Both the position numbers and the translations under genes were made by a program. DNA of 60,546 bases, taken from an uncultured SAR86 cluster bacterium (GTDB lineage: Bacteria > Pseudomonadota > Gammaproteobacteria > Magnimaribacterales > D2472). The stretch covers positions 1 through 60,546 of the forward strand of contig CACJOM010000002.1 in assembly GCA_902595065.1 (NCBI GenBank). Reading direction: 5' to 3'. Position 1 is the stretch's first letter; each line of letters starts with the position of its first letter. Below, piece by piece: positions 8,352-17,459 of this stretch. A model generated the notes under the pieces. The model did not search any database. It was given only the letters and a program-made list of their open reading frames with translations, and was not told where the DNA came from.

Positions 8352-9437
8352 CTATGAAGCTACTTTTTGCCAATTAAAAAACTTGGTAGCAACAAAAAAG
8401 CTTATAAAGATCCAGGCTAGAATTCCTATGAAATTAAAGTTCAAAGTAAACAAAGGTATGCCATCATTTGCTATATCTCGCATTGAAGAGGCAATGACAC
8501 TTAGGGGAAGAGCTTGGGCAAAAGGTTGAATAAGCGCTGGTAAAGATGAGATTGGAAAAAAAACTCCTGAAAGAATTAACTGAGGCAGCGTAAAAAGCAA
8601 TGCAATGGGTCGAATAGCCTCTTGAGTCTTGGCAAAGCTTCCAAGAAAGAATCCAATACATAAAAAAATAATTGCACCAAGAACAATGACTCCAAATAGT
8701 GAGTAAAGGCCGCCAATAATATTTATTTTTAGAAGTCCAATGGCTAAAGCAAGTATTACTGATAGCTGTATCAATACGATAAACATCCTTGCCAAAACAA
8801 TTGAGATAATAAAATCCTTAGGTTTAATTGGCGTTACAAACATCCGCTTTAAGATTCCCCTCCTCCTATACTCAACAAGGTTGTATCCACTTCCAGCGAT
8901 ACATAAATTCATCAACATGTAAGCTAAAATTCCGGGGAGTAAAAAATCTATATAACGTTGAGGTCGAGCTTTTACATCCTCCAATGAAAGGGTAAATAAT
9001 GGTTGCGTACCTCTTAACTCCCTTTCTATGGAAAGAAGCATTGAATCAAATGAATCTTTAATTGCATCTACTTGTCTTACTTGAGAGGCATCAAGCAATA
9101 AACGCAGTCTGCTAGTATTAGATTTATCGAAGTCTTTGGGCACGATAATTAACGCAGTTAAATCGCCTGCGATAAGTTGGCCTCTTAACTCAACCTCATC
9201 TCCTTCAGAAATAGCAAAAGCTTTATTCTCTTTTACTAATTCAACAAATTTCAGCGAAAGGTCATTTTCAGATTGATTAACTAAACCAATTTCAGTTGGA
9301 TCAGGCTCTCCACCAGAAAATAAAAAGATAAGAGTAAAAATTAATGGAAACAATAAACTAAATGCTAAAGATTGCCGATCTCTGTAATAAATTTTGATAA
9401 AAGTCTTAGCTAGATGCATTTGCAAATTTGTAAACAT
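8352..9437 (-). CDS. ABC-2 type transporter permease
   Basis: A 361-residue ABC-2 membrane protein. It has one N-terminal membrane helix (residues about 20-42), a large extracytoplasmic domain (about 45-165) and five or six C-terminal helices with FLLPGILAYMLMN and LSGVFFPISSLP, the layout of drug/lipid exporters of the DrrB/YhhJ type. It starts 2 nt after the stop of the ATPase gene, so both are made as one exporter. The substrate is unknown; the sulfotransferase just upstream hints at export of a modified product, which is only an inference. Confidence 0.88.
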   Translation of the reverse strand: MFTNLQMHLAKTFIKIYYRDRQSLAFSLLFPLIFTLIFLFSGGEPDPTEIGLVNQSENDLSLKFVELVKENKAFAISEGDEVELRGQLIAGDLTALIIVPKDFDKSNTSRLRLLLDASQVRQVDAIKDSFDSMLLSIERELRGTQPLFTLSLEDVKARPQRYIDFLLPGILAYMLMNLCIAGSGYNLVEYRRRGILKRMFVTPIKPKDFIISIVLARMFIVLIQLSVILALAIGLLKINIIGGLYSLFGVIVLGAIIFLCIGFFLGSFAKTQEAIRPIALLFTLPQLILSGVFFPISSLPALIQPFAQALPLSVIASSMRDIANDGIPLFTLNFNFIGILAWIFISFFVATKFFNWQKVAS

Positions 9438-9439
9438 CT

Positions 9440-10204
9440 TTAATCTCGAAGCCCATGGCCCGTTAAGGCAAGAAATACATCCTCAATATTACCTTGCATG
9501 GGGATTTCGGGTGGTTCAGGCGCATAATCTAAAATAAGTTGTTGGGGAGTATCTTGAGCAATAATTGATCCTTGATCCATTATGGCTATGCGATCACAAA
9601 GATACTCTGCCTCCTCCATATTATGAGTGGTTAAAACTATTGTCATGCCCTCTTCATTCAAGCTTTTGGCTAAGTTCCAAAGATTCCTTTTTGCTTGAGG
9701 GTCAAGTCCAGTGGTGGGTTCGTCAAGAAATAAAATCTTAGGATTATTTACAAGGGCGCATGCAATTGAAAATCTTTGCTTTTGTCCCCCAGATAAGTCA
9801 TTGGGAAGAGCTTTAATTTTATCCTCCAGATTAACCTTTGCTAATAAGGACTCTGGATCAATTGATGTTGCATACAAGCTCGCAAAAAGGATTAACAGTT
9901 CAGACAGGTTTAATCGGTCAAAATACTCATTAAATTGAAGTTGGACACCTATAATTTTTTTTACCTCATAAGGCTGCTTTGTAACATCTATCTCATTAAT
10001 AAAAACATTCCCTTTATCGATGCTGGTTAAACCTTCAAGCATTTCAAGTGTAGTTGTTTTCCCAGCACCATTGGGCCCCAATAAACCAAAGATTTCTTTT
10101 TGACGGATGCTCAAATTAATTTTATTTACAGCAGCAAAAGTTTCTGCTGAATTATCAGGACTGGGGTAATGTTTCTCTAGATTTGTTGCTTTAATAATTC
10201 CCAT
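9440..10204 (-). CDS. ABC-2 type transporter ATP-binding protein
   Basis: A 254-residue ABC ATPase with Walker A GPNGAGKTT (43-51), Q-loop near GVQLQ, signature LSGGQ (137-141) and Walker B ILFLDEP (157-163) followed by TTGLDPQ and the H-loop LTTHNMEEAE. It resembles the NodI/DrrA group. It powers the permease encoded immediately downstream. The gene begins 17 nt after the sulfotransferase gene ends, so the three genes form one transcription unit. Confidence 0.93.
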   Translation of the reverse strand: MGIIKATNLEKHYPSPDNSAETFAAVNKINLSIRQKEIFGLLGPNGAGKTTTLEMLEGLTSIDKGNVFINEIDVTKQPYEVKKIIGVQLQFNEYFDRLNLSELLILFASLYATSIDPESLLAKVNLEDKIKALPNDLSGGQKQRFSIACALVNNPKILFLDEPTTGLDPQAKRNLWNLAKSLNEEGMTIVLTTHNMEEAEYLCDRIAIMDQGSIIAQDTPQQLILDYAPEPPEIPMQGNIEDVFLALTGHGLRD

Positions 10205-10221
10205 TAGGCTATTTTTTTAAA

Positions 10222-12249
10222 TTATTTAATTAAAGCAATATCTTCCTGTTTAAGTAATTTATGATCGAGAGTATCTAGCAGTGGTTTTAAATGTTTGGCA
10301 TATGGCTTCCATCGATCCATGCCTTTTTTGTTAATTGGCTGCCTAACTTGCTCAGAGCTTGCAGTCCTCACTGATCTATCAGTTTCATGAAATGAAATGC
10401 ATTGTTCTTCAAAAGGCAATTCAAGATAGTCAAGCATCCTTCTAACCTGCCCATCTAAATCTTCAATCACATCCTCATTATTCACTCTTAAGATTTTATT
10501 AGGTAAAACCTTATCCCAATGATCCATAAGCCTTACATAACTATTGTAATAACTGCCAGCCTCAGCAAGACCATATGTAAATTCTTGACCTTGAGCAAAT
10601 AGTTGCTTAAACATACTGAAACAGCAATCCAATGAGTATCGTCTTGCATCAATAATTTTTGCATTTGGCATGATTAAATGAATTAATCCAATATGCCTAA
10701 AGTTGTTAGGCATCTTATCAGTAAACATAGGCGCATCTTTCCTATGCATTCTAGTATCTTCAATAAATTTGTTACCAAACTCCTCTCTTTGTTTTAGCGT
10801 TAATGACTTCATGCTTTTAGGATAATTACCCAACTTGCCGTATATATCATCCCCACGAAGACTTTGCGCTATAGACAAAATATTAGGAAGCTCTAGAGTT
10901 CCATCAATCATAGAATGAGAAGCCAAAATTTGCTCTATAAGGGTTGAGCCAGCTCTAGGTAAACCTAAAATAAATATGGGATCTTTTGTTGTATGCCCTC
11001 CATCGCCCAGATCTTTAAAAAACTCTTCATCACAAACATCTATCTGTGCTTGAAGTTCTGCATCCATTCTATCAATGGAGTACTTGCTTTGATCATTTTT
11101 AATTTTATTACCTTGTTGTAAATTGAAAAAAGCTTCATCAAACTCACCGATGACTTCGCAGCCCTGAGCAAGAGCAAAATGAAAGTATGCTTTCTCTCTT
11201 AATGATAAATCAACTCTCTTTATCTGCTCTCGCATACTGTTTAATTCATTGGGGTTGAAAGAGTATGTTTTTAAGTTTGCCAGTGAGAAGTATGCTTCAC
11301 CATGATCAGGCTTAATTTGATATGCAGATTGATAGCTTTTGATAGCTTCATCTGTGTCTCCAAGAGTTTTTTGAGCATGTCCTTTGGAGGTATGTGTACT
11401 AAAATTATATGGATTGTGACTCAGTATGCTATCAAACATTTTGATTGCTTGGGCATGATTGCCATTTTGCATCATTTCACTAGCTTTTTGTGCTTGATAG
11501 ACAGGGTTATCTGGGTATTGATCACAAAGAATGTTTACTTGCTCCATGGTTTTCGCAAATTTTTGTTTTTTTCTAAGAATTGCAGCATATTGCATTCTAA
11601 GATCTCCATCCTTAGGCTTGAATTCAACCGCCTTTTCTAGCAAAAATTCTGCGTCATCAAAATAGCCCAACCGATTGGCAATTTCAGACAAAAGTGACAT
11701 GGCATATGTATGCGTTGGGTTCTTTTGTAGAAAAGCTCTACACTGCCTTTCAGCCAACCCCAATCTACCTTCATTAAGTATCTGATCGATATATAATAAT
11801 GCTGGCGGGAGTGATTCCAATTTTTTAATTTGCTGTTGAGCATGATCGGCAGCAGGTTGATTTTTATGTTTAACAAAATATTGGTAAAGCATATTCCATG
11901 ATGCGAGTAATGCTGGATTAAGTTCACATGCTTGTCTGTAATTAATGATGGCTTTTTCATCATTCCCCATATCTCTATTTATGTGCCCAAGCTCTTGATA
12001 AGCACGACCCATGTCAGGAGCATTTAATAGCAAGTTTTCAATAAATTTTTGTGAGTCACCAAATTTTTTCAGATATCTGGATGAGACAGAAGCTAAATAT
12101 AAAGCATCAATGTTTTCGGGATGATCTTTAAGAATAATTTCAAAAAGCATGAGGGCATCCTCAAATCTATTTTCTTTTACAGCTTGAGTGGCCTCACTCA
12201 AATCTACTGATAAGGTTGGATCGTTAGTATTAGATTTATCTTCTTTCAT
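10222..12249 (-). CDS. TPR-repeat sulfotransferase
   Basis: A fusion of an N-terminal TPR array (about the first 330 residues, repeats such as AIKMFDSILSHNP and AIKSYQSAYQIKPDHGEAY) with a PAPS-dependent sulfotransferase domain. The 5'-phosphosulfate loop GLPRAGSTLIEQILASH lies near residues 425-440 and the 3'-phosphate-binding RRYSLDCCFSMF follows. It likely transfers sulfate from PAPS to a carbohydrate, lipid or small molecule. The frame is open to 12312, but that ATG lies inside the stem-loop of the upstream gene's terminator, so I prefer the ATG at 12249 (MKEDKSNTND). Leads an operon with the ABC-2 exporter. Confidence 0.88.
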   Translation of the reverse strand: MKEDKSNTNDPTLSVDLSEATQAVKENRFEDALMLFEIILKDHPENIDALYLASVSSRYLKKFGDSQKFIENLLLNAPDMGRAYQELGHINRDMGNDEKAIINYRQACELNPALLASWNMLYQYFVKHKNQPAADHAQQQIKKLESLPPALLYIDQILNEGRLGLAERQCRAFLQKNPTHTYAMSLLSEIANRLGYFDDAEFLLEKAVEFKPKDGDLRMQYAAILRKKQKFAKTMEQVNILCDQYPDNPVYQAQKASEMMQNGNHAQAIKMFDSILSHNPYNFSTHTSKGHAQKTLGDTDEAIKSYQSAYQIKPDHGEAYFSLANLKTYSFNPNELNSMREQIKRVDLSLREKAYFHFALAQGCEVIGEFDEAFFNLQQGNKIKNDQSKYSIDRMDAELQAQIDVCDEEFFKDLGDGGHTTKDPIFILGLPRAGSTLIEQILASHSMIDGTLELPNILSIAQSLRGDDIYGKLGNYPKSMKSLTLKQREEFGNKFIEDTRMHRKDAPMFTDKMPNNFRHIGLIHLIMPNAKIIDARRYSLDCCFSMFKQLFAQGQEFTYGLAEAGSYYNSYVRLMDHWDKVLPNKILRVNNEDVIEDLDGQVRRMLDYLELPFEEQCISFHETDRSVRTASSEQVRQPINKKGMDRWKPYAKHLKPLLDTLDHKLLKQEDIALIK

Positions 12250-12298
12250 TTTTTGTATAATTTTAACAAAGAAAAATGGGTTATATTTCTCATGAAAG

Positions 12299-12326
12299 TA
12301 AAAAGGGAGCATTAGCTCCCTTTTTA
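12299..12326 (-). terminator. Terminator of TonB receptor gene
   Basis: AAAAGGGAGC and GCTCCCTTTT pair around an ATTA loop (12301-12324). On the minus strand a T-rich stretch follows the stem. It lies 20 nt after the TonB receptor stop codon. It also contains an AGGGAG and ATG that form the alternative upstream start of the sulfotransferase frame. Confidence 0.85.
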
Positions 12327-12345
12327 CTTTTATATAAAACTAAAA

Positions 12346-14958
12346 CTAGTTATTAAAAAATCTCTTGAATCTAATACCTATAGTAGTTGGTCTGATTATA
12401 CTAACACGCTGCCTATCAAAGACAAAAGTGTTACTAATTTCAGCTCTCTCATCAGTAATATTATCGATATAAGCCTCAACTATCGAATCATCACTGCTGA
12501 TTCCAAACCGCACATTCATAAAGCTATAGCTGTCTTGAAGTGCTTTATTTGGCGCCATAATATCGGAGTAACTGTCATCTGAGAAAGTAAGTTGAGCCTG
12601 AAAATGTGCTGTATTTCCAGAAGCTACGCCCCACTCTTTTCTTGCGCTTAAATTACCCTGTATTCCAGGAGCAAATGCCAATTCTGATCCCTCAACAACA
12701 TCATTGGTAGGAACTAAGCTTTTAGTAATTTCTGAGTCCAATAAGGAGAAAGCACCAGACAGTACCCAGCCATCAAGGTCAGGGACATAAGTGAAGTCTC
12801 CTTCAATACCAGTAATTTCAGCATCTGCCGCATTATCAGAGAAGAATAAGTTAACTATGCTAGGGTCAAAAATAGTAGACTGAAGCCCACTAATATCAAC
12901 CATAAAGGCACTACCATTGAATCTGAGTCGACCATCATCAAGAAGGGCCTTCCATCCAAATTCGAAGTTTGTAACTTCATCGGAATCAATTGAAGGTTTC
13001 ACTGAATAAGTACCATCAGCATTTGTTCGACCAGCTGGCCTGTTTAACAAGCCCGGTCTAAAGCCTTCTGACCAAGTAAGATAATACATGATATCTTCAG
13101 AGGGATTCCATGAATAAGTTATCTTCCCAATTGTTCCATCGCTTTTGGCTTTATCAGGGTATCCATTTGGATTTCCTGGAGCATATTGAGCCGATAGATT
13201 AGATCCAAATTGCTGCGTATCAGGAGCACCGAATCCATTATAGAAAGAAGAGTTAGCACTTCCCTCAAAGTCAACTTCAATGTCATACCATCTAACACCA
13301 ACAGTAAGCTCGGATGTTTCTGAGGTATCTATACTAAGCTCACCAAATATGCCTTGTTGCTTATCAGTTCTCTTAATATCATTAAAGAAAATAACTGGTT
13401 CACTAAATGGGCCTGCTGAGTACCAACCCGGACTTGCATTATTAATTGAGCCAGTAACAGATGTGTCTGTTAAAGCATAGTTTGCAGCATATGTAATATC
13501 ATTATCTACAGAACTTGGATATGTGAAGAGATTTAATTCTCTTAGCTCTAAGTCACTAAAAAACACTCCAGCTGTAAGACTTGTAGTGTCGTTTATTGGT
13601 GCATTAACCCTGAATTCATGAGTTGTAACCTCTGTTTTGGTTGTTGAATCAACCAATAAGTTTGGTGCTCCACATGTTCCGGTTGGAACATTACCAGGTG
13701 CAAACTTAGTATATGTCACATAATAATCACAAATATAATAAGGTAGATACTGACCAACGAATAGATAATCAGTGTAATCAACGTCTTGATCTGTTGTTCT
13801 GTCTGTATAAGCTCCAGTATAAAGAACCTCAAGATCTCCAATTGAACCCTTAAGAGTAAAACTCATGTTATCGAACTCATCTTCAATAGAATCATTTGTG
13901 TATCTTTGAACTTCTAAATCTTCCAATGTAGGATCAACAAAAAATACACCGTCAGCATCAATTGTTTGAGTTGCAAAAGTTGCTAAAGCATCCCAATTGT
14001 CATTAATCTCATGAGCGATACTTGCTCTAAAACCTTCATAATCAACTGGGTTAGCATCTTCTTCAACAATTGCATCCGCATTTAGAAGTGTTGCGCCTGA
14101 AAGATCTGCTCCAGCTTGGAAGCCACCCCTAGATGCTGATACTGGAAGACCGTTTTGTCTTACAGTTCCAGCTTTTCTAAAACGAGCAGATTGGCTTGCA
14201 TTAAGTTTTCCAGCAACTTGATCGATGTAACCACCTCTTCGATCGTTGTAAGCTACAAATCTTAAGGCTGTTGAATCACCCAAGGGAATATTAGAAACAT
14301 ATTCAAACTTGCTGCCAGCGCCTCCATCTGGCATGGCTCTAGCTTCGATTTCAAGACTGCTTGATGATTCTCCTATTACGGGTTTGTTAGTTATCATACG
14401 AACAACACCAGCTTGTGAGCTAGCACCAAATAAAGTTCCTTGAGGTCCAGATAGAACCTCTACACGTCCAACGTCAGCTGCATAAACATCCAAATTTCTT
14501 CCAGGCTGACCTAAGGGCTGCTCATCAAGATAAAATGCAACGTTGGGAGTTAAACCAGCAACACCAGCAGTAGTTAGGTTGGGGGTAGTAGAGGCAAGAC
14601 CTCTAATATATATAGTGCTTTGGCCAGGTCCTGATCCACCAGCTGTAACGCCTGGTAATTGCATTAAATAGTCTTCGAAGACGTTTATTCCTTTTTGCTC
14701 AAGGGACTCCTCAGTGAGAGCATTAACGGAAAGAGGGACATCTTGAAGCCCCTCAGACTTTTTCCTAGAGGTAACAACAACCTCTTCAATGGTTGCTTGA
14801 GATTGAGCTCCTATATGTCCGCTGTATGCAGATGCGTTAATGATAGCAAAAGCAGATATTGCAGAAATAACCTTGTTTCCAAAATTATCAAAAGCTTTAT
14901 GTCTAAAGGTCTTTTGAATGTTCTTGATAACGTTACTTTTTTTAATGGTATTTATCAT
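12346..14958 (-). CDS. TonB-dependent outer membrane receptor
   Basis: An 870-residue TonB-dependent receptor. An N-terminal extension ending in a hydrophobic signal segment (about 28-52) is followed by the TonB box IEEVVVTSRKK (57-67). The plug has DVPLSVNALTEESL, IYIRGLAS and VEVLSGPQGTLFGASSQAGVVR; the barrel ends RFKRFFNN. This is the type close to receptors annotated for siderophores or polycyclic substrates, but the ligand cannot be read from sequence. Start is supported by a strong AGGGGGGA site. It is transcribed away from the BCCT transporter gene and could share that intergenic control region. Confidence 0.93.
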   Translation of the reverse strand: MINTIKKSNVIKNIQKTFRHKAFDNFGNKVISAISAFAIINASAYSGHIGAQSQATIEEVVVTSRKKSEGLQDVPLSVNALTEESLEQKGINVFEDYLMQLPGVTAGGSGPGQSTIYIRGLASTTPNLTTAGVAGLTPNVAFYLDEQPLGQPGRNLDVYAADVGRVEVLSGPQGTLFGASSQAGVVRMITNKPVIGESSSSLEIEARAMPDGGAGSKFEYVSNIPLGDSTALRFVAYNDRRGGYIDQVAGKLNASQSARFRKAGTVRQNGLPVSASRGGFQAGADLSGATLLNADAIVEEDANPVDYEGFRASIAHEINDNWDALATFATQTIDADGVFFVDPTLEDLEVQRYTNDSIEDEFDNMSFTLKGSIGDLEVLYTGAYTDRTTDQDVDYTDYLFVGQYLPYYICDYYVTYTKFAPGNVPTGTCGAPNLLVDSTTKTEVTTHEFRVNAPINDTTSLTAGVFFSDLELRELNLFTYPSSVDNDITYAANYALTDTSVTGSINNASPGWYSAGPFSEPVIFFNDIKRTDKQQGIFGELSIDTSETSELTVGVRWYDIEVDFEGSANSSFYNGFGAPDTQQFGSNLSAQYAPGNPNGYPDKAKSDGTIGKITYSWNPSEDIMYYLTWSEGFRPGLLNRPAGRTNADGTYSVKPSIDSDEVTNFEFGWKALLDDGRLRFNGSAFMVDISGLQSTIFDPSIVNLFFSDNAADAEITGIEGDFTYVPDLDGWVLSGAFSLLDSEITKSLVPTNDVVEGSELAFAPGIQGNLSARKEWGVASGNTAHFQAQLTFSDDSYSDIMAPNKALQDSYSFMNVRFGISSDDSIVEAYIDNITDERAEISNTFVFDRQRVSIIRPTTIGIRFKRFFNN

Positions 14959-15383
14959 AGTTCCCCCCTAGGGATAAATTTATTTAAAGTAGATTTCCAG
15001 GCAGAATGCAGGTATAGAACCCTCTTCCATAATGATTTTTGCTTAAGTCGAAACCTAAGTTTTGTAAAGACATGTTAAAACCATAACAAATGAATGAAAA
15101 AATTTTAAGTAAATATAGAAAAAACACGCTTTATTTTCAGAAAAACAACATTATTAGCTGTAAATCAGTACTCCGTATATGTTAAATCCTGGGAAATAAT
15201 TCCGTTTTAGCAATTCTTTTAATTCGTTGCAATAGGATCAAATCACGAACTTCTTTATTAAAACAAAATACAAGAGTTTGTAAACAGCAAAAGTGCAAAA
15301 AAAACTAAAAATTTCACATTTGTTGAAATTGCCCTACACTTAGCCAACTACATTTCACAAAAAAAATAAATTTACTTAATTCA
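14959..15383. other. 425-bp divergent intergenic region
   Basis: Separates the TonB receptor gene (leftward) from the BCCT carrier gene (rightward). It is AT-rich and holds no convincing gene; a plus-strand frame reaching in from inside the receptor gene is a shadow. The purine-rich AGGGGGGA at the left edge is the receptor's ribosome binding site. A candidate promoter for the BCCT gene is listed separately. I see no riboswitch or long palindrome. Confidence 0.6.
15313..15340 (+). promoter_or_regulatory. Candidate sigma-70 promoter for the BCCT operon
   Basis: TTCACA (15313-15318) and TACACT (15335-15340) are separated by 16 bp, followed by a leader of about 37 nt before the ATG at 15384. 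The -35 matches 5 of 6 consensus bases and the -10 is moderate. In such AT-rich DNA chance matches are common. Confidence 0.3.
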
Positions 15384-16868
15384 ATGTTTAAAAAAATAGC
15401 TCCTAAACGTTTTCTATTTTCTATATTTTTGATAGCTGCTTTTATTGGAATCACCCTTACTAATTTAAAAGAAGCTGATGAGCTATTTGCCAATATTCAA
15501 ACCCAAATTTCAGATAGTTTAGGTTGGTTAATTATCTTGCTGACTAATGGCTTTTTAGTTTTTGTCATTTATCTAGCTTTCAGCAAACATAAAACACTCA
15601 TCCTTGGTGGGCCAAATGCTAAACCAGAGTTCTCGAGAATGAATTGGATAGCCATGTTATTTAGTGCAGGCTTGGGTGTTGGATTATTGTTTTATGGCGT
15701 GGCTGAACCTATCATGCATCTCAGCTCAGATATCATTCATAAAGAAGGCTCTTCTTTTGCAGACAAAGCAAATCTTTCAATGAATCTTGCATACTTACAT
15801 TGGGGATTTCATGGCTGGGCAATTTATGGTGTCGTTGGTTTATGTTTTGCCTATTTTGCATATAACAACAAGTTACCCTTCCGCGTAAGTTCTTTTTTCT
15901 CAGGCCCAATGACAAAAAATATTTGGGGAAGAGTGTCTTTAGATGTTATAGCAATAATTGCAACAATATTTGGTATTGCCACATCACTGGGACTTGGAGC
16001 GAATCAAATTAACTCTGGCCTGAGTTACATGGGAGTGATTGAGGGCAGTTTTATTAACACTGTTGGTATTGTCATCCTCATAACACTTATGGGTTTAGCA
16101 AGTGTTGTTTTAGGTTTAAAGGTAGGTATTAAAATACTATCTCAAATAAATATTGTGTTATGTATTATTTTTCTTTTATTCATTTTCCTCGCTGGGCCAA
16201 CAAGCTATATCTTGGATGGTCTTGTGCAAAATTTAGGCTCTTATGTCCAAAAATTATTAAGTCTATCCACAAACACTCAAGGTTATTCAGATTCTTCATG
16301 GCAAAATGCATGGACTCTTTATTATTATTCATGGTGGTTTGCCTGGTCTCCGTTTGTAGGATTATTTATCGCAAGAATTTCTTACGGCAGATCGATTCAG
16401 GAATTTCTAATAGGGGCTGTGCTTGTTCCAACTTTTATTGTTTTTATATGGATGGGTGTCTTTGGCAATGCAGCTATCTATCAAGAATTTATAGATCCAA
16501 CATCTCTTAGCACCGCTATCAATAATGACATAACCGTCTCACTGTTTATTTTTTTAGAGCAATTTCCAGTTTCACAAATAATTATGTGGCTGGCGATTAT
16601 AATAATATTAACTTTTTTTGTTACCTCGTCTGATTCTGGAGCGTTGGTTACATCAATGTTAACTGCAGCAAAAAAAGAAAACTTTAAAGATGAACCACCA
16701 ATGATTTTAAGAGTTATTTGGGCTTTATCACTAGGTGTAATTTCTATTGTGCTTCTAGCAGGAGGTGGGATAGGAGCCCTGCAAACATCCGTTATAGTTA
16801 CTGGAGTTCCCTTTGCGATTTTGGTTTCATTTGCTGCAAGAAGTCTTCTAAAAGATCTCAATAAATGA
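15384..16868 (+). CDS. BCCT family betaine/choline/carnitine-type transporter
   Basis: A 494-residue carrier with about 12 membrane helices. The aromatic box that binds trimethylammonium groups in BetP is intact: Trp140, Trp145 and Tyr148 in HWGFHGWAIYG match BetP W189/W194/Y197, and Trp317, Trp318 and Trp321 in WWFAWSPF match W373/W374/W377. GLGVG (96-100) matches the BetP GMGIG stretch; from memory, proton-coupled choline carriers have Asp at the last position, so sodium coupling is likelier. The substrate could be glycine betaine, trimethylated aminoethylphosphonate, DMSP, choline or carnitine. First gene of the methylated-amine island, overlapping the next gene by 4 nt. No osmosensory C-terminal extension is visible. 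Confidence 0.92.
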   Translation: MFKKIAPKRFLFSIFLIAAFIGITLTNLKEADELFANIQTQISDSLGWLIILLTNGFLVFVIYLAFSKHKTLILGGPNAKPEFSRMNWIAMLFSAGLGVGLLFYGVAEPIMHLSSDIIHKEGSSFADKANLSMNLAYLHWGFHGWAIYGVVGLCFAYFAYNNKLPFRVSSFFSGPMTKNIWGRVSLDVIAIIATIFGIATSLGLGANQINSGLSYMGVIEGSFINTVGIVILITLMGLASVVLGLKVGIKILSQINIVLCIIFLLFIFLAGPTSYILDGLVQNLGSYVQKLLSLSTNTQGYSDSSWQNAWTLYYYSWWFAWSPFVGLFIARISYGRSIQEFLIGAVLVPTFIVFIWMGVFGNAAIYQEFIDPTSLSTAINNDITVSLFIFLEQFPVSQIIMWLAIIIILTFFVTSSDSGALVTSMLTAAKKENFKDEPPMILRVIWALSLGVISIVLLAGGGIGALQTSVIVTGVPFAILVSFAARSLLKDLNK

Positions 16869-17263
16869 CTTCTGAGTCTGAAAAAAATAAAGAGATTGCA
16901 ATTAAATTTTTTGAAGCCTTGAGCTCTGGGTCAGAAACATACTTAGATTTTTATAATGATGATTCAATTATCTGGACTGCAGGCGAAAATGAAATTGGGG
17001 GCACAAGAACAAAAAAAGAAATCATAGATTTTGCCCAAGGTATTCTTGAGGCATTTCCAAATGGCATAGAATTCAAAATTACTGGTATTACGGCTGAAAA
17101 TGAACGGGTTGCCGTCGAGGTAGCAGGAGATGCTATTCATGTCTCAGGCAAGCCTTATAATAATTTTTATCATTTTTTACTTAAGATTAAAAATGGAAAA
17201 ATCATTGAATTGAAAGAGTATATGGACACACAATTAGCTTCTAAAATACTTCTTGATAAGTAA
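16865..17263 (+). CDS. SnoaL-like (NTF2-fold) protein
   Basis: A 132-residue cytoplasmic SnoaL/ketosteroid-isomerase-like protein: helix NKEIAIKFFEALSSG, strand DFYNDDSIIWTAG, then GGTRTKKEIIDFAQG and a C-terminal strand pair ending ELKEYMDT. It overlaps the BCCT gene by 4 nt (ATGA), so the two are translated together. That coupling suggests a job on the imported compound or in sensing it, but the catalytic activity of this fold varies widely and none can be assigned. Confidence 0.8.
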   Translation: MTSESEKNKEIAIKFFEALSSGSETYLDFYNDDSIIWTAGENEIGGTRTKKEIIDFAQGILEAFPNGIEFKITGITAENERVAVEVAGDAIHVSGKPYNNFYHFLLKIKNGKIIELKEYMDTQLASKILLDK

Positions 17264-17336
17264 AAATTAAGAACTTATCCATTAAAAATTTTGCTCTATA
17301 AATAAATTTTTTTAACTATTCTTCTTTTGTAAAAAG

Positions 17337-17353
17337 TGTATAAATTTTATACA
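17337..17353. promoter_or_regulatory. 17-bp palindrome, candidate operator
   Basis: TGTATAAA and TTTATACA are perfect inverted arms around a single T. It lies in the 196-bp gap upstream of the dimethylglycine-dehydrogenase-like gene, 107 bp before its ATG, near promoter-like TTGTAA/TATACA hexamers. The arm shape resembles TGTATACA-type sites of GntR-family regulators. No GntR gene is in the window. Confidence 0.4.
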
Positions 17354-17459
17354 AAATAAGAACTAAAAAAACACTTAAAAAAACAATGGACAGTTATATT
17401 TTCTGGGCTTATTATCAAAAAAGTTAATAAAAAAATAATAAATATTTAAGGACTTTTTC

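Noticed and set aside
14695..15078. Plus-strand frame reaching from the TonB receptor start into the intergenic region
   Set aside because: Mostly antisense to the receptor signal-peptide region. The product is cysteine-rich without family pattern and no ribosome binding site is seen.
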